Shown here piece after piece: positions 26,485-39,092 of a stretch of DNA of 64,000 nt. The DNA lies in NCBI RefSeq assembly GCF_014650335.1, contig NZ_BMUT01000003.1, positions 104,549 through 168,548 of the forward strand. The letters are read 5' to 3'. The translations under genes and the position numbers were made by a program. Each line of letters starts with the position of its first letter. The first letter of the stretch is position 1. The notes below the pieces were generated by a model. That model made no database searches, had not been told where the DNA came from, and saw only the letters and a program-made list of their open reading frames with translations. This stretch comes from Streptomyces hiroshimensis. GTDB taxonomy: Bacteria > Actinomycetota > Actinomycetes > Streptomycetales > Streptomycetaceae.

Positions 26485-29400
26485 CCGCGACGATACGCAC
26501 ACGCTCGTCGTCCCGGTGAACGTGGACGCCCTGGTGGTCAACGAGCCCGTGCGCGTGCGGGGCGGAAAGGGCTTCCGGCGCTGGCAGCCCAACTTCAACC
26601 TGCTGCGCCACAACCTCAGCCCCGAGCCGGAGCCGTTCGCCAACGAGCACAACCTCGACGCCGACGGCGACGGAGTGCACGTGCGCTGGGAGCTGCCCGA
26701 GGCACTGCGCCAGGGCGCGGCCCGCAAGCCGGGCGGCCGGACCGAGTTCCCGCTCGTGCCCAACCGCTGGCTGGTCGTCCGGTATGTGAAGGACCAGCAG
26801 CAGCACCTCGCCGCCTGGGTGGTGGAGAGCGACTTCCTGCACGACACGGAGGGCACTTCGCCTTCCGTGCACCCCGTCCGGCGCGGCGCCGACCCGGCGC
26901 TCACCCCGTACCGCGCGACCCTCATCACGACGAGGATCGGCCGGGCCACGCCCCTGGAGGGCTGGCGCGAGCCGTCCGGTGATCCCGCCCGCAAGGAGCT
27001 GTTCCTCACCGCGGTCGGCCCGGGGATCATGACCTTCCACGTCTACCAGCCGTACCACGAGAACGTCTTCTCGCTGCACGACCCACTGGAGGGCATCGAC
27101 CAGGCGTCCGTCGACTACCAGGTCGTCGGCTGGTACTCGGACCCCGCCCAGGAGGAGCTCAACCGCCTGCTGGGCGCCGAGGGCGCCACAGTGGAGAGCG
27201 TGCTGGCCGGGCTCGGGTGGACGGTGGACAGCCGGCCCCACGACTGGAAGCCGGGCAGTACGACCTACTGCGGCAGGGTCGCGAGCGTGGCCTGGGACCG
27301 TACGGCCACGACCCCTCCGGACTCGGACCGCCCGGAGAAGGACAAGATCAAGATCGCGGTCGGCAGCAGCGCCGACGAGGCGCACGCCGCCCTGATCGCC
27401 GCGGCCCGCGCGGCCCTGCCCGCCGCCTCCGGCAACGGCATCGGCCACGCCGATCCCGCCCTGCTGCACGCGCTCGGGCGCGGCCTGGCCGACACCCTCG
27501 ACGGTACGGACGGCACCGTCCGCACCGCGCAGGCCCTGCACAAGGGCTGGTTCGAGCAGGTGCCGGGCGGCTATGTGTGGCGGCTCGCCGATACGTCCGG
27601 CAAGGGCAACACCTCCGGCGACCCGAAGTCGGTCACATGGTCCGGCGTGGCCCCCGAGCAGGAGCAGTGGCTGGCGCGCCTGAACAACGACCAGGACGCG
27701 TACGACACGGCGGCGCGCGAACTCGCCGCGCTCCAGCAGCGGCTGTACGGGCTGTGGTGGATGCACGGCCTGCCCCTCATCCCGCCGCAGTACCGGCGCG
27801 AGCAGTTCCGCGCCGAGATCGACCCGGGCAACCCGGACGGCCTCGCCGCCGAGGTGGCCGGGCGGCAGAAGGCACTCGAGGGCCTGCGGGCGAAGGTTCC
27901 GCACGGCGCCGACGGGCCGGAGCTGGACCGTTCCATCGCCGCGTACCTGCGTGAGCACCCGCTCCCCACCGGCTACGAACTCCGCCGCGAGGCCCTGCCG
28001 CCGTTCTGGCAGGTGACCGACCCGACGGTGGTGCTGTCCGGGGCGAACGACCACACGCCCCACACCCCGCTGACGGGCAAGGACCCGCTGGTCTGCCGGA
28101 TGCCCGGGCAGATCAGCGGTGGCGTCGAGCCGGGCGGCAAGCTCCCGCCCGCCCTCAGCGGCCTGGCAGTCGGCGAACTGCCCCCGATCGTGACGGCCCT
28201 GCTGGGCGAGTTCGTGCGCCTGCTCGACGAGAAGAGCCTCCCGGCGTGGCGGCAGCCGTGGAAGCCGCTGCTGTACCAGTGGCAGGTCGACCACTGGCAG
28301 GTGCCCTACGGCGACCTGGGCCGGCAGAACTGGGAGTTCGACGGCAGTCGCTACGAGTGGCGGCGCGGAGACGCGGTCAAGAACGCGCTCCAGGTGACCG
28401 GGCGGCGCTTCCTCGTACCGCTGCCGCAGTACACGCTCGGCAACGGACTCGACCGGCACGCCGCCGACCACCCCACCGCCGTACCGGAGACGTTCGCCGC
28501 GGCCTCGGACCGGGTCAAGGACCTGGACCTGCTCTCCCAGCGCCTGGACGGGCTGACCGACGCGTTCGCCCGCCGGGACACCGCGCCCAACCTCAGCCCG
28601 CCCGGGGAGATCGGCAAGCTGGTCGGCGACGCCTTCCGCCACCTGCCCGACGCGGGCGAGCTGCCCGAGCCGTTCAAGGGCTGGAACCCGTCCGGATTCA
28701 CCCAGATCCGGGCGGGACAGTTCGCGGTGAAGGCACTGAGCATCGTCGACGAGTTCGGGCAGACGCTCGACGTCGTACTGCAAGGGGACGCGGGCTACGT
28801 GGAACCCGTGGTGGCCGACAGCCTGCATCCCGGCGACAAGCACGTCGAGGAGGTCCTGACGGGCCGCTTCGTGCAGTTGCCGCCGCGTCTGCTCCAGGCC
28901 GCCAGGCTGCGGTTCGACTTCGTCGACGAGCGCGAGGCCGACAAACCGGTCGACCTGGAGGCGAACACCACCCCCGTCTGCGCGTGGATCATCCCCAACT
29001 ACGTCGACCGCTCCCTGCTCTGCTACGCCCCGGACGGCGCACCGCTGGGTGAGCTGCGCCTGAAGCTCCGGGAAGACGCTTCAGAAGGTGCTTCACCGGG
29101 CCGGATCACGACGGTGGTCGGCTGGGACCCGCTGCCGGACTCGTCGGTCCGTACGCTCGAAGCCCTGCGCACCGCCCGGCCCCAGCTGTACGCGTTCGCG
29201 ACGCGGCTCACCGCGGGGGGCACCGCCGCCTTCGCGGACCTGATGTCCACCGTCGACCGCGCCCTGGCCGGCATCGACCCGGGCAACCCGTACGGCGACG
29301 AGGTGCTCGGCGCCCTGCTCGGCCGTCCGCTCGCCCTGGTGCGGGCGCGGCTCGGCTTCGAGCTGGACGGTCCCCCGGTCACGGACCCGGGGTGGCAGTA

Positions 29401-30076
29401 CGCGCTGGACTGGCGGGCCCTGACGGAGTGGCGTGACCGGATGGGTGACGGAACGTCGGTGCCCGAGGAGATGGCCCACCTCGCCTACCAGTGGCCCGTC
29501 CGGCTCGGCAACGCCGGGCAGAAGGGCGACGGCCTGATCGGCTACTTCTCCGAGGACGACTACACGAAGTTCTACGCGGTCGCCGCACCGGAGACCGCGC
29601 AGCCCACCGGCTACGTGGAGGAGATCGCCGCGAAGAACTGGCCCCGGCTCGCGGCGGACTCCACCCACCACACGCACCTCACGCTGCTGCTCGACCCCCT
29701 GGCGACCGTACACGCCACGACGGACGTGCTCCCGGTGACGGATCTGCGCCTGCCGGAGCGCTTCACGCGGACGGCGATGGCCGCGATGAAGGTGGCGCTG
29801 CGGCTGAGCCCCGTGCTGACCACGACCCGGAAGATGCCGACCCGGCCGTCGGGCTTCGTCGACGCCCTCGCCCTGCCGCACCCCACGTCGCCGCAGGGCA
29901 CGTGGGACTGGGCGGAGCTCGTCGTCCCGGACACGGCGGCGGCCGGTGCCGGTCCGGCACCCGAGTGGGCCCATCAGGCGATCGTCCAGATCGATCAGAA
30001 GGCCCGCCTGGACGAGGACGGCCCGGTGGTCCGTACCGGATTCCTCCGCTTGTCCGACGGATTCAGCGACCAGTGA
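26477..30076 (+). CDS. Unknown 1199-residue protein of the giant operon
   Basis: No family recognised and no signal peptide. The N-terminus reads LVVPVNVDALVVNEPVRVRGG, with RWELPEALR and LVPNRWLVVRYV blocks near 80-115. There is a helical middle (LARLNNDQDAYDTAARELAALQQRLYGLWWMHGLPL), an aromatic stretch with WQVDHWQVPYGDLGRQNWEF near 600-620, and a beta-rich C-terminal third with LTLLLDPLATVHATTDVLPV. Overlaps the preceding gene by 8 bp, so it is coupled. Size, conserved-looking aromatic blocks and lack of enzyme motifs suggest a structural subunit. The next gene begins 46 bp downstream with its own ribosome site. Confidence 0.8.
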   Translation: MADRDDTHTLVVPVNVDALVVNEPVRVRGGKGFRRWQPNFNLLRHNLSPEPEPFANEHNLDADGDGVHVRWELPEALRQGAARKPGGRTEFPLVPNRWLVVRYVKDQQQHLAAWVVESDFLHDTEGTSPSVHPVRRGADPALTPYRATLITTRIGRATPLEGWREPSGDPARKELFLTAVGPGIMTFHVYQPYHENVFSLHDPLEGIDQASVDYQVVGWYSDPAQEELNRLLGAEGATVESVLAGLGWTVDSRPHDWKPGSTTYCGRVASVAWDRTATTPPDSDRPEKDKIKIAVGSSADEAHAALIAAARAALPAASGNGIGHADPALLHALGRGLADTLDGTDGTVRTAQALHKGWFEQVPGGYVWRLADTSGKGNTSGDPKSVTWSGVAPEQEQWLARLNNDQDAYDTAARELAALQQRLYGLWWMHGLPLIPPQYRREQFRAEIDPGNPDGLAAEVAGRQKALEGLRAKVPHGADGPELDRSIAAYLREHPLPTGYELRREALPPFWQVTDPTVVLSGANDHTPHTPLTGKDPLVCRMPGQISGGVEPGGKLPPALSGLAVGELPPIVTALLGEFVRLLDEKSLPAWRQPWKPLLYQWQVDHWQVPYGDLGRQNWEFDGSRYEWRRGDAVKNALQVTGRRFLVPLPQYTLGNGLDRHAADHPTAVPETFAAASDRVKDLDLLSQRLDGLTDAFARRDTAPNLSPPGEIGKLVGDAFRHLPDAGELPEPFKGWNPSGFTQIRAGQFAVKALSIVDEFGQTLDVVLQGDAGYVEPVVADSLHPGDKHVEEVLTGRFVQLPPRLLQAARLRFDFVDEREADKPVDLEANTTPVCAWIIPNYVDRSLLCYAPDGAPLGELRLKLREDASEGASPGRITTVVGWDPLPDSSVRTLEALRTARPQLYAFATRLTAGGTAAFADLMSTVDRALAGIDPGNPYGDEVLGALLGRPLALVRARLGFELDGPPVTDPGWQYALDWRALTEWRDRMGDGTSVPEEMAHLAYQWPVRLGNAGQKGDGLIGYFSEDDYTKFYAVAAPETAQPTGYVEEIAAKNWPRLAADSTHHTHLTLLLDPLATVHATTDVLPVTDLRLPERFTRTAMAAMKVALRLSPVLTTTRKMPTRPSGFVDALALPHPTSPQGTWDWAELVVPDTAAAGAGPAPEWAHQAIVQIDQKARLDEDGPVVRTGFLRLSDGFSDQ

Positions 30077-30122
30077 CGTCGCGCCCCTCCATACCCCCGT
30101 ACCCCCGAAAGGAACCGACTCC

Positions 30123-31046
30123 GTGACCGAGCCGGCCAACGGCGACCAGTGCCTGCTGGACTACGCCATCATCAGCGAGCCCTTCCCGCTCTACGCGGCG
30201 GCGCCGGGAGCCGATCCGGAGCCCGCCACCGTGCACATCGTGGTCTCCAACGGCACGGGCACCACTGTCTACTGCCGGGAGATCCTCTTCTCGCTGCCGC
30301 ACGGTGACCTCGCGCAGAGTCTGATCCGGACGCTGGCGAAGGACGGCGACCAGAGCGGCACCGACGGCTGGACCGTCGGCCGGCTCCAGGACGGCGTGGC
30401 CATCGCCGTGCCGCAGGGCGACTACGAGCACTTCATCGCCAAGGCACCTGAAGGCGGAGGGAAGTTGGATGTCTCCGGCATCACGATCACCTTCGACAAC
30501 CTGACGATCAGCGACAAGCCGGGCACGGCCCGCGTGGAAGTCCGCGAGACGGCCACCCTGGACCAGGGCCAATGGCCGGAAAGCCCGCGCTTCGTCGCCC
30601 TCCCGATCACCAAGTTCCCGGCCCCGGCGCCGACAGCGCGGGACGTCTACGACTTCCACGCCGAGAAGGCCGAGGTGAACGCGGGCGACGAGGTGCACCT
30701 CAAGTGGCGCGGGCCGAAGAAGGGCGTGGCGTACACGGTGGTGCACGGCGGTACGAGCGAGAAGCCGACCACCGACCTCGAGTGGAAGGGCAAGATCACC
30801 CGCGACACCACCTTCCGCCTGGAGTACACCGTCGGCGATGCCACTCACTACCTGACCACGACGGTCATGGTGGCCAACCCGCAGCTCACGGGGCTCGTCG
30901 TCGACAACGACGCAGAGATTCACGGCAATCTGACCGTCGGGAAGGACACCACCGTCACCGGAGCCCTCGAGGCCACCGACGACATCACGACCTCCGCGCA
31001 GTTCCTGGACCCCAAGGGCACGCCTCTGCGGGGGATGCTGCAGTGA
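30123..31046 (+). CDS. Fibre-like 307-residue protein of the giant operon
   Basis: GTG at 30123 with AAGGA ten bases upstream. Residues 1-170 are beta-rich (ATVHIVVSNGTGTTVYCREI). About 180-265 form an Ig-like module (FHAEKAEVNAGDEVHLKWR then ITRDTTFRLEYTVGDATHYL). About 266-300 read DNDAEIHGNLTVGKDTTVTGALEA, a short-repeat pattern like the stalks of phage tail fibres and beta-helical adhesins. The stop overlaps the GTG of the next gene, whose N-terminus continues the same style. Probably an elongated or surface-binding subunit; no export signal is visible. Confidence 0.8.
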   Translation: MTEPANGDQCLLDYAIISEPFPLYAAAPGADPEPATVHIVVSNGTGTTVYCREILFSLPHGDLAQSLIRTLAKDGDQSGTDGWTVGRLQDGVAIAVPQGDYEHFIAKAPEGGGKLDVSGITITFDNLTISDKPGTARVEVRETATLDQGQWPESPRFVALPITKFPAPAPTARDVYDFHAEKAEVNAGDEVHLKWRGPKKGVAYTVVHGGTSEKPTTDLEWKGKITRDTTFRLEYTVGDATHYLTTTVMVANPQLTGLVVDNDAEIHGNLTVGKDTTVTGALEATDDITTSAQFLDPKGTPLRGMLQ

Positions 31047-32170
31047 CCCCACGATTCAAGATGGGCGGCCGCCTCACGGTCACGGGCAATGTGACTGCCG
31101 ACAGCCGGCTCGTCATCCGCAATCCGGCGAACCATCGGACTTTTACTTACAGCGACGACGACCAGCCCTTCGAGGTCCCGAGGGACGTCACCATCCTCTC
31201 GTTGCACCTGCAGGGTGCGGGCGGCAGCGGATCGAACGCCGGCAAGGGCGCCGATATCAAGGCACTCATGTACGTCAAACACGGCGACCAGGTCACCGTC
31301 CGGATCACCCGCGGGGGTGCCTCGGGAGCCTCGGCGAAAGTGCTGCACAACGGAGACCTCGTCGCCGGAGCGGGCAGCGGCGGCGACGCCGGCCGACCGG
31401 GCGACACCGGCTCCTCCGGGGACAGCGGCAGCACCGGCGCCCCGGGAACCGGCTCCGGCGCCGAGCGGTCACACGGTGGCTCCGGTGGCGAAGGGGGTGG
31501 CGGCGGCCAGGGCGGCTCCGGTGGTGACGCAGGCCTGATCCGCGCCGGCAGCCCGACCGCAGCAGGCTCCCCGGGAGGATCGGGCAGCGCCGGCTCCTCC
31601 GGTGGAGGAGGGAGCAGTGGCGGAGGGGGCTGGGGCTTCTTCGGGCAGACAGCCGGCACCGGCGGTGACGGCGGTGGAGGCGGTACGTCTTCCTCCGGCG
31701 GAGCCGGCGGAGCCTCACACGGTGGGGGAACTCACGACGGCGGCCGCGGGTCCGAGTCGGCCGGCGGCTCCGGAGGAGAACCCAAGACGTCGGACAGCGC
31801 CGGCGTCAATCGCGGTGGTTACGGAGGCCGGGGCGGCGATGGCGGATCCGGTGGTCAGGGAGGCCTGGGCGGCGCCAACGGGGGTGACGGCAACCGCGCG
31901 GCGGACGGCAGCACGGGCGCGGCGGGCTGCGGTGGTGGCGGCGGTGGAGGAGGCGGTTCGGGGACGGGGACCAGCGTCTTCGACTCCTACGCCGGCGGAG
32001 GCGGAGGCGGTGGGGGCGGCGGTGGCGCCGGAGGCGGTGGCGGCCAAGGCGGCCAGGGTGGCGACAGCTACTTCGACTCCACCAAGGCCACACTGATGTC
32101 CGCCAGTGCGGACCACACCGGCTCCGCGCAGGTCACCATCGCCTGGGGCGACCACGTCTTCCCCGCGTGA
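31043..32170 (+). CDS. Glycine-rich fibre-like protein, last gene of the giant operon
   Basis: 375 residues. The N-terminus (MGGRLTVTGNVTADSRLVIRN) has the same fibre-like repeat as the previous protein. FEVPRDVTILSLHLQGAGGSGS (43-64) opens a domain that wraps a very Gly-rich core (about 109-345, runs of GG with Ser, Gln, Asp). The last strand (AQVTIAWGDHVFPA) closes it. This FxVPxGVT...GAGGGG...VTIxW arrangement is known from phage and prophage tail-fibre tips. No signal peptide. GTG start overlapping the preceding stop; a strong hairpin follows immediately. Likely a receptor-contacting or surface tip; inferred from fold type only. Confidence 0.82.
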   Translation: MTPRFKMGGRLTVTGNVTADSRLVIRNPANHRTFTYSDDDQPFEVPRDVTILSLHLQGAGGSGSNAGKGADIKALMYVKHGDQVTVRITRGGASGASAKVLHNGDLVAGAGSGGDAGRPGDTGSSGDSGSTGAPGTGSGAERSHGGSGGEGGGGGQGGSGGDAGLIRAGSPTAAGSPGGSGSAGSSGGGGSSGGGGWGFFGQTAGTGGDGGGGGTSSSGGAGGASHGGGTHDGGRGSESAGGSGGEPKTSDSAGVNRGGYGGRGGDGGSGGQGGLGGANGGDGNRAADGSTGAAGCGGGGGGGGGSGTGTSVFDSYAGGGGGGGGGGGAGGGGGQGGQGGDSYFDSTKATLMSASADHTGSAQVTIAWGDHVFPA

Positions 32171-32179
32171 ACCGGCGAT

Positions 32180-32229
32180 GCGGGCCCTGTCGTACGTACA
32201 CGACGTCGTACGTGCACGACAGGGCCCGC
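32180..32229 (+). terminator. Strong hairpin ending the five-gene operon
   Basis: Perfect 14-bp arms GCGGGCCCTGTCGT (32180-32193) and ACGACAGGGCCCGC (32216-32229), starting ten bases after the last stop. The 22-base loop contains further dyad and direct-repeat structure (TCGTACGT repeated). Confidence 0.8.
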
Positions 32230-32355
32230 ACTCGTAGGCCGCCCGCCCGGTTGGCGAACAGGCGCCGTGTCCGCCGGAGCGCCGCCTCACGCCTGCGGCT
32301 CCGCCCGCGCGAGGATCGCGGGGACGCAAAAACGCACCCGCCCTCGGAGGACGCG

Positions 32356-32883
32356 ATGCCGACAAGGATCCTGCTGGAAGGACGGCCGGGCGTGGGCAAG
32401 ACGACCGCCCTGCGGCGGCTGGCCTCTCTGCTGCACACCCGTGCGCCCGTCGGATTCACGACGGAGGAGATCCGGGAAGGCACCGCCCGCGTGGGTTTCG
32501 CGCTGGAGACGCTGGACGGCAGGCGGGCCGTGCTCGCGCATGTCGCGTTCCCCGGGCCGCCGAGCGTCGGCCGGTACGGTGTCGATCTGCGCGTCATGGA
32601 CGAACTGGCGCTGTCGGCCCTCGCCCCGCTGTCGCCGAGCCCGACGCCCGGGGCTCTCGCGCTCATCGACGAGCTGGGTGGGATGGAGCTGTACAGCTCC
32701 GCGTTCCGGAAGGCCGTGGGGGAACTGCTCACGGCCGATGTCGACGTCGTCGCCACCGTGCACGCGCGCCACGACCCGTTCACCGACGCCCTCAAGCGGC
32801 GTGCCGGCATCGAACTGGTCGAAGTGACCGCGCGGAACCGGGATGCGCTGCCGGGGGAACTGGCGGCACGGCTGGGGGCGTAG
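32356..32883 (+). CDS. THEP1-family nucleoside-triphosphatase
   Basis: 175 residues. P-loop GRPGVGKTT (9-17), family block VGRYGVDLRVMDELA (about 74-88) and Walker B LALIDELGGMELYS (about 101-114). THEP1 proteins hydrolyse NTPs slowly in vitro and their cellular role is unclear. ATG with CGGAGG five bases upstream. It is the first gene of a run with two MuiA-like proteins; the 37-bp gap and shared strand suggest one operon. Confidence 0.88.
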   Translation: MPTRILLEGRPGVGKTTALRRLASLLHTRAPVGFTTEEIREGTARVGFALETLDGRRAVLAHVAFPGPPSVGRYGVDLRVMDELALSALAPLSPSPTPGALALIDELGGMELYSSAFRKAVGELLTADVDVVATVHARHDPFTDALKRRAGIELVEVTARNRDALPGELAARLGA

Positions 32884-32920
32884 GCTGCGCTCAGCATGGA
32901 CGCGGCGGGGGGCGGAGCAC

Positions 32921-34930
32921 ATGACGGCTGAGACGGCACAGAGGTGGGAGTCGGCCCTCGACTCGGTCGTGGTGTACGCGCAGGGAGCCGTCTGCCGCCG
33001 CCTGGCCGGGGGCACCGTGCCGCCGGACGGCCGGGTGCGGGTGACGGGACTGCCCCGCTCGATGGAACCCGACTCACTGCGGGCCCGCGTCCTGGGCGCC
33101 CCCGGGGTGCGCGTCACCGAGGCCCGGGTGGAAGTCGAGGCCGAGCCGCGCAGCACCGGCACGCCCGACGGGTTGCAGCGCGAGGTCGAGCGGCTGCGTG
33201 ACGAGTACGCGGCGGCACAGGGCCGCCGGGACCGGCAACTGGGCCGGATCGAGGAGGTCAGGACGCTGCGCCCGGTTCCGCCGGCCCGCAGGCGCGAGGA
33301 CCCTCACCGCCGTACCCCGGTCGACGCGTGGCTGGAGCTCGCCGGCTTCGTCGACGAACGGCTGACGGGACTGCACGCCCGCCTCGTCGAGCTGGAGGAG
33401 GCTCTGCGCCGCGTCGAGCACGAACTCACCGTCGCCACTGACAGGCTCTTCCGCGCCTCCAGCGACGCACCGTCAGCGCACGTGGAGACCACGGTCTCCG
33501 CGGTCCTGACGCTCGACGGCAGCGCTGACGCGGAGACGGGGCCGGACCTGGAGCTGGAACTGGAGTACGGGGTGCCGGGCGCCGTCTGGGTGCCTGCCTA
33601 CCGCCTCGCCTGCCGTCAGGGCGACGGCACCGGCGATCTGGTGCTGCGCGCCTCGGTCGCGCAGCGCACCGGCGAGGACTGGACCGGCGTGCGCATCGCC
33701 CTGGCCACCGCCGACCTGCGGCGCCGCACCGACCTGCCGAGGCTCCGCTCGGTCCGCATCGGACGCCGTCAGCCCGTACCCACCCCTTCGGGCTGGCGCG
33801 AGCCCCCGGCGGGGCTCGCCGACCTGTTCGCCGGGTACGAGGCGGCCGGCTCTCGCCCTGAGACGACCGGCGCCGTGTGGGCCGGTTCCGCGCCCGGTGG
33901 TGCCGCGGGCGGCTCCGCGCCCGTTTCCGTTCCGCCACCGCCGGCAGTAGTGGCGGCGCCAGCACCGCAGGGCTACGGCGCACCGCCCCCGGCGCCCGGC
34001 GGCAGCCCCTTCGCCGTTGCCCCCGCTGCCATGGCACCCGCGGCGCCCGGCCGGGCTGCGCCGCCACCGCCATCGCCTCCGGTGGCCGGTCCGCCGCAGC
34101 CGAGCGGCGGCGAGCTCGATTACGCCGCCCTCGTCCTGTGCGGCCCCGACGAGCAGCGCGGCCGCCGGGGCAGGCTGTTTCCCGGCTCTTCCCTCGACGC
34201 GGTGGCAACCGAGTACCGCCGCCGCGCTGAGGCGGTGGCCGCGCTGCCGCTGCCCGGGCACGCCGTGCGGCCCCGCGAATCGGCGGGTTCCTTCGACCAC
34301 CGCTTCGACGCCACCGCCCGCGCCGACGTTCCGTCGGACGGCACCTGGCACACCGTCACCGTCGCCGCGATCCCGGTCGGGCTGCGCACCGAGTACCTGT
34401 GTGTGCCGTCCGTGGAGCAGACCGTGTACGCGACGCTGGTGCTCTCCAACGCCACCGACCAGGCTCTGCTGGCCGGCCCGGTGGAGGTCACCGTCGACGA
34501 CGACTTCCTGCTGACCGCCGCACTGCCCACGCTCGCCCCCGGCGGTGTCCGCCGGGTGGGGCTCGGGCCGGCCGAGGGCATCCGGGTCACCCGCCGAACG
34601 AACCTGCACGAGTCGACCTCGGGCCTGCGCAACAACACCACCGTGCTGGATCACCGCGTCCACGTGGAGCTGGCCAACCGGCTCGCGAGGGCCGTCACCG
34701 TCGAGGTCCGCGAGCGGGTGCCGGTCACCTCCGAACCGGATGTCCGAATCGAGGAGCGGGCCGGCTGGACGGCACCCGAGGCCGGCACAGGGCCCGAGCC
34801 CCGCCATGCCCCGGGTACCCGCATCTGGCGGGTGGACCTGCCCGCCGGCGGCACCGCCGCCCTCGACGGCGCTTACGAGATCCGCATCCCGGCCGGCAGG
34901 GCCCTGGTCGGCGGTAACCGCAGGAGCTGA
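32921..34930 (+). CDS. DUF4139 (mucoidy inhibitor MuiA family) protein, first copy
   Basis: 669 residues. An N-terminal DUF4140 region opens with VVVYAQGAVCRRL (about 17-29). A coiled-coil stretch (about 87-185) follows. DUF4139 shows ASVAQRTGEDWTGVRIALATAD (split across about 245-266). A Pro/Ala/Gly-rich linker (about 325-390) precedes the rest of DUF4139 with LRTEYLCVPS and RTNLHESTSGLRNNTT. MuiA proteins are linked by name to exopolysaccharide phenotypes, but the activity is undefined. No signal peptide is seen. GGAG four bases before the ATG. It is followed by a second copy 8 bp later. Confidence 0.85.
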   Translation: MTAETAQRWESALDSVVVYAQGAVCRRLAGGTVPPDGRVRVTGLPRSMEPDSLRARVLGAPGVRVTEARVEVEAEPRSTGTPDGLQREVERLRDEYAAAQGRRDRQLGRIEEVRTLRPVPPARRREDPHRRTPVDAWLELAGFVDERLTGLHARLVELEEALRRVEHELTVATDRLFRASSDAPSAHVETTVSAVLTLDGSADAETGPDLELELEYGVPGAVWVPAYRLACRQGDGTGDLVLRASVAQRTGEDWTGVRIALATADLRRRTDLPRLRSVRIGRRQPVPTPSGWREPPAGLADLFAGYEAAGSRPETTGAVWAGSAPGGAAGGSAPVSVPPPPAVVAAPAPQGYGAPPPAPGGSPFAVAPAAMAPAAPGRAAPPPPSPPVAGPPQPSGGELDYAALVLCGPDEQRGRRGRLFPGSSLDAVATEYRRRAEAVAALPLPGHAVRPRESAGSFDHRFDATARADVPSDGTWHTVTVAAIPVGLRTEYLCVPSVEQTVYATLVLSNATDQALLAGPVEVTVDDDFLLTAALPTLAPGGVRRVGLGPAEGIRVTRRTNLHESTSGLRNNTTVLDHRVHVELANRLARAVTVEVRERVPVTSEPDVRIEERAGWTAPEAGTGPEPRHAPGTRIWRVDLPAGGTAALDGAYEIRIPAGRALVGGNRRS

Positions 34931-34938
34931 CACCCACC

Positions 34939-38897
<3,959 letters not shown>

Positions 38898-38908
38898 GCC
38901 GGAGTCGT

Positions 38909-38939
38909 CCCCGGTCGGCCGCGCATCAGCCGACCGGGG
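38909..38939 (+). terminator. Hairpin terminator of katG
   Basis: Perfect 10-bp arms CCCCGGTCGG (38909-38918) and CCGACCGGGG (38930-38939) with an 11-base loop, 12 bp after the katG stop. Confidence 0.8.
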
Positions 38940-39011
38940 CATCAGAACTCGGATTTTGAGGAAGCAAGGAGGATTACCCACTCCTTGCCACTCTCAACTT
39001 ATAGCGTACCC

Positions 39012-39032
39012 GGGGCCTTGCGGCAAGGCCCC
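39012..39032 (+). promoter_or_regulatory. Rifamycin-associated element (RAE)
   Basis: A 21-bp perfect inverted repeat with core CTTGCGGCAAG flanked by GGGGC and GCCCC, ending 60 bp before the helR start. This matches my recollection of the conserved RAE found upstream of rifamycin-inactivating genes and helR in actinomycetes, through which rifamycins induce transcription. Confidence 0.85.
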
Positions 39033-39092
39033 CGTCGTGGGGCACAATCGCGGATCCAAGGTCATGACCTGCAGAAACAGGAGATCCACGAA

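Noticed and set aside
31376..32078. Glycine-rich coding repeats as a CRISPR-like or minisatellite array
   Set aside because: Repeat units are irregular, in frame and explained by the Gly-rich protein domain; there are no equal spacers.
32194..32215. TCGTACGT repeats in the hairpin loop as a separate operator
   Set aside because: They are part of a terminator loop just after a stop codon; nothing supports an independent role.
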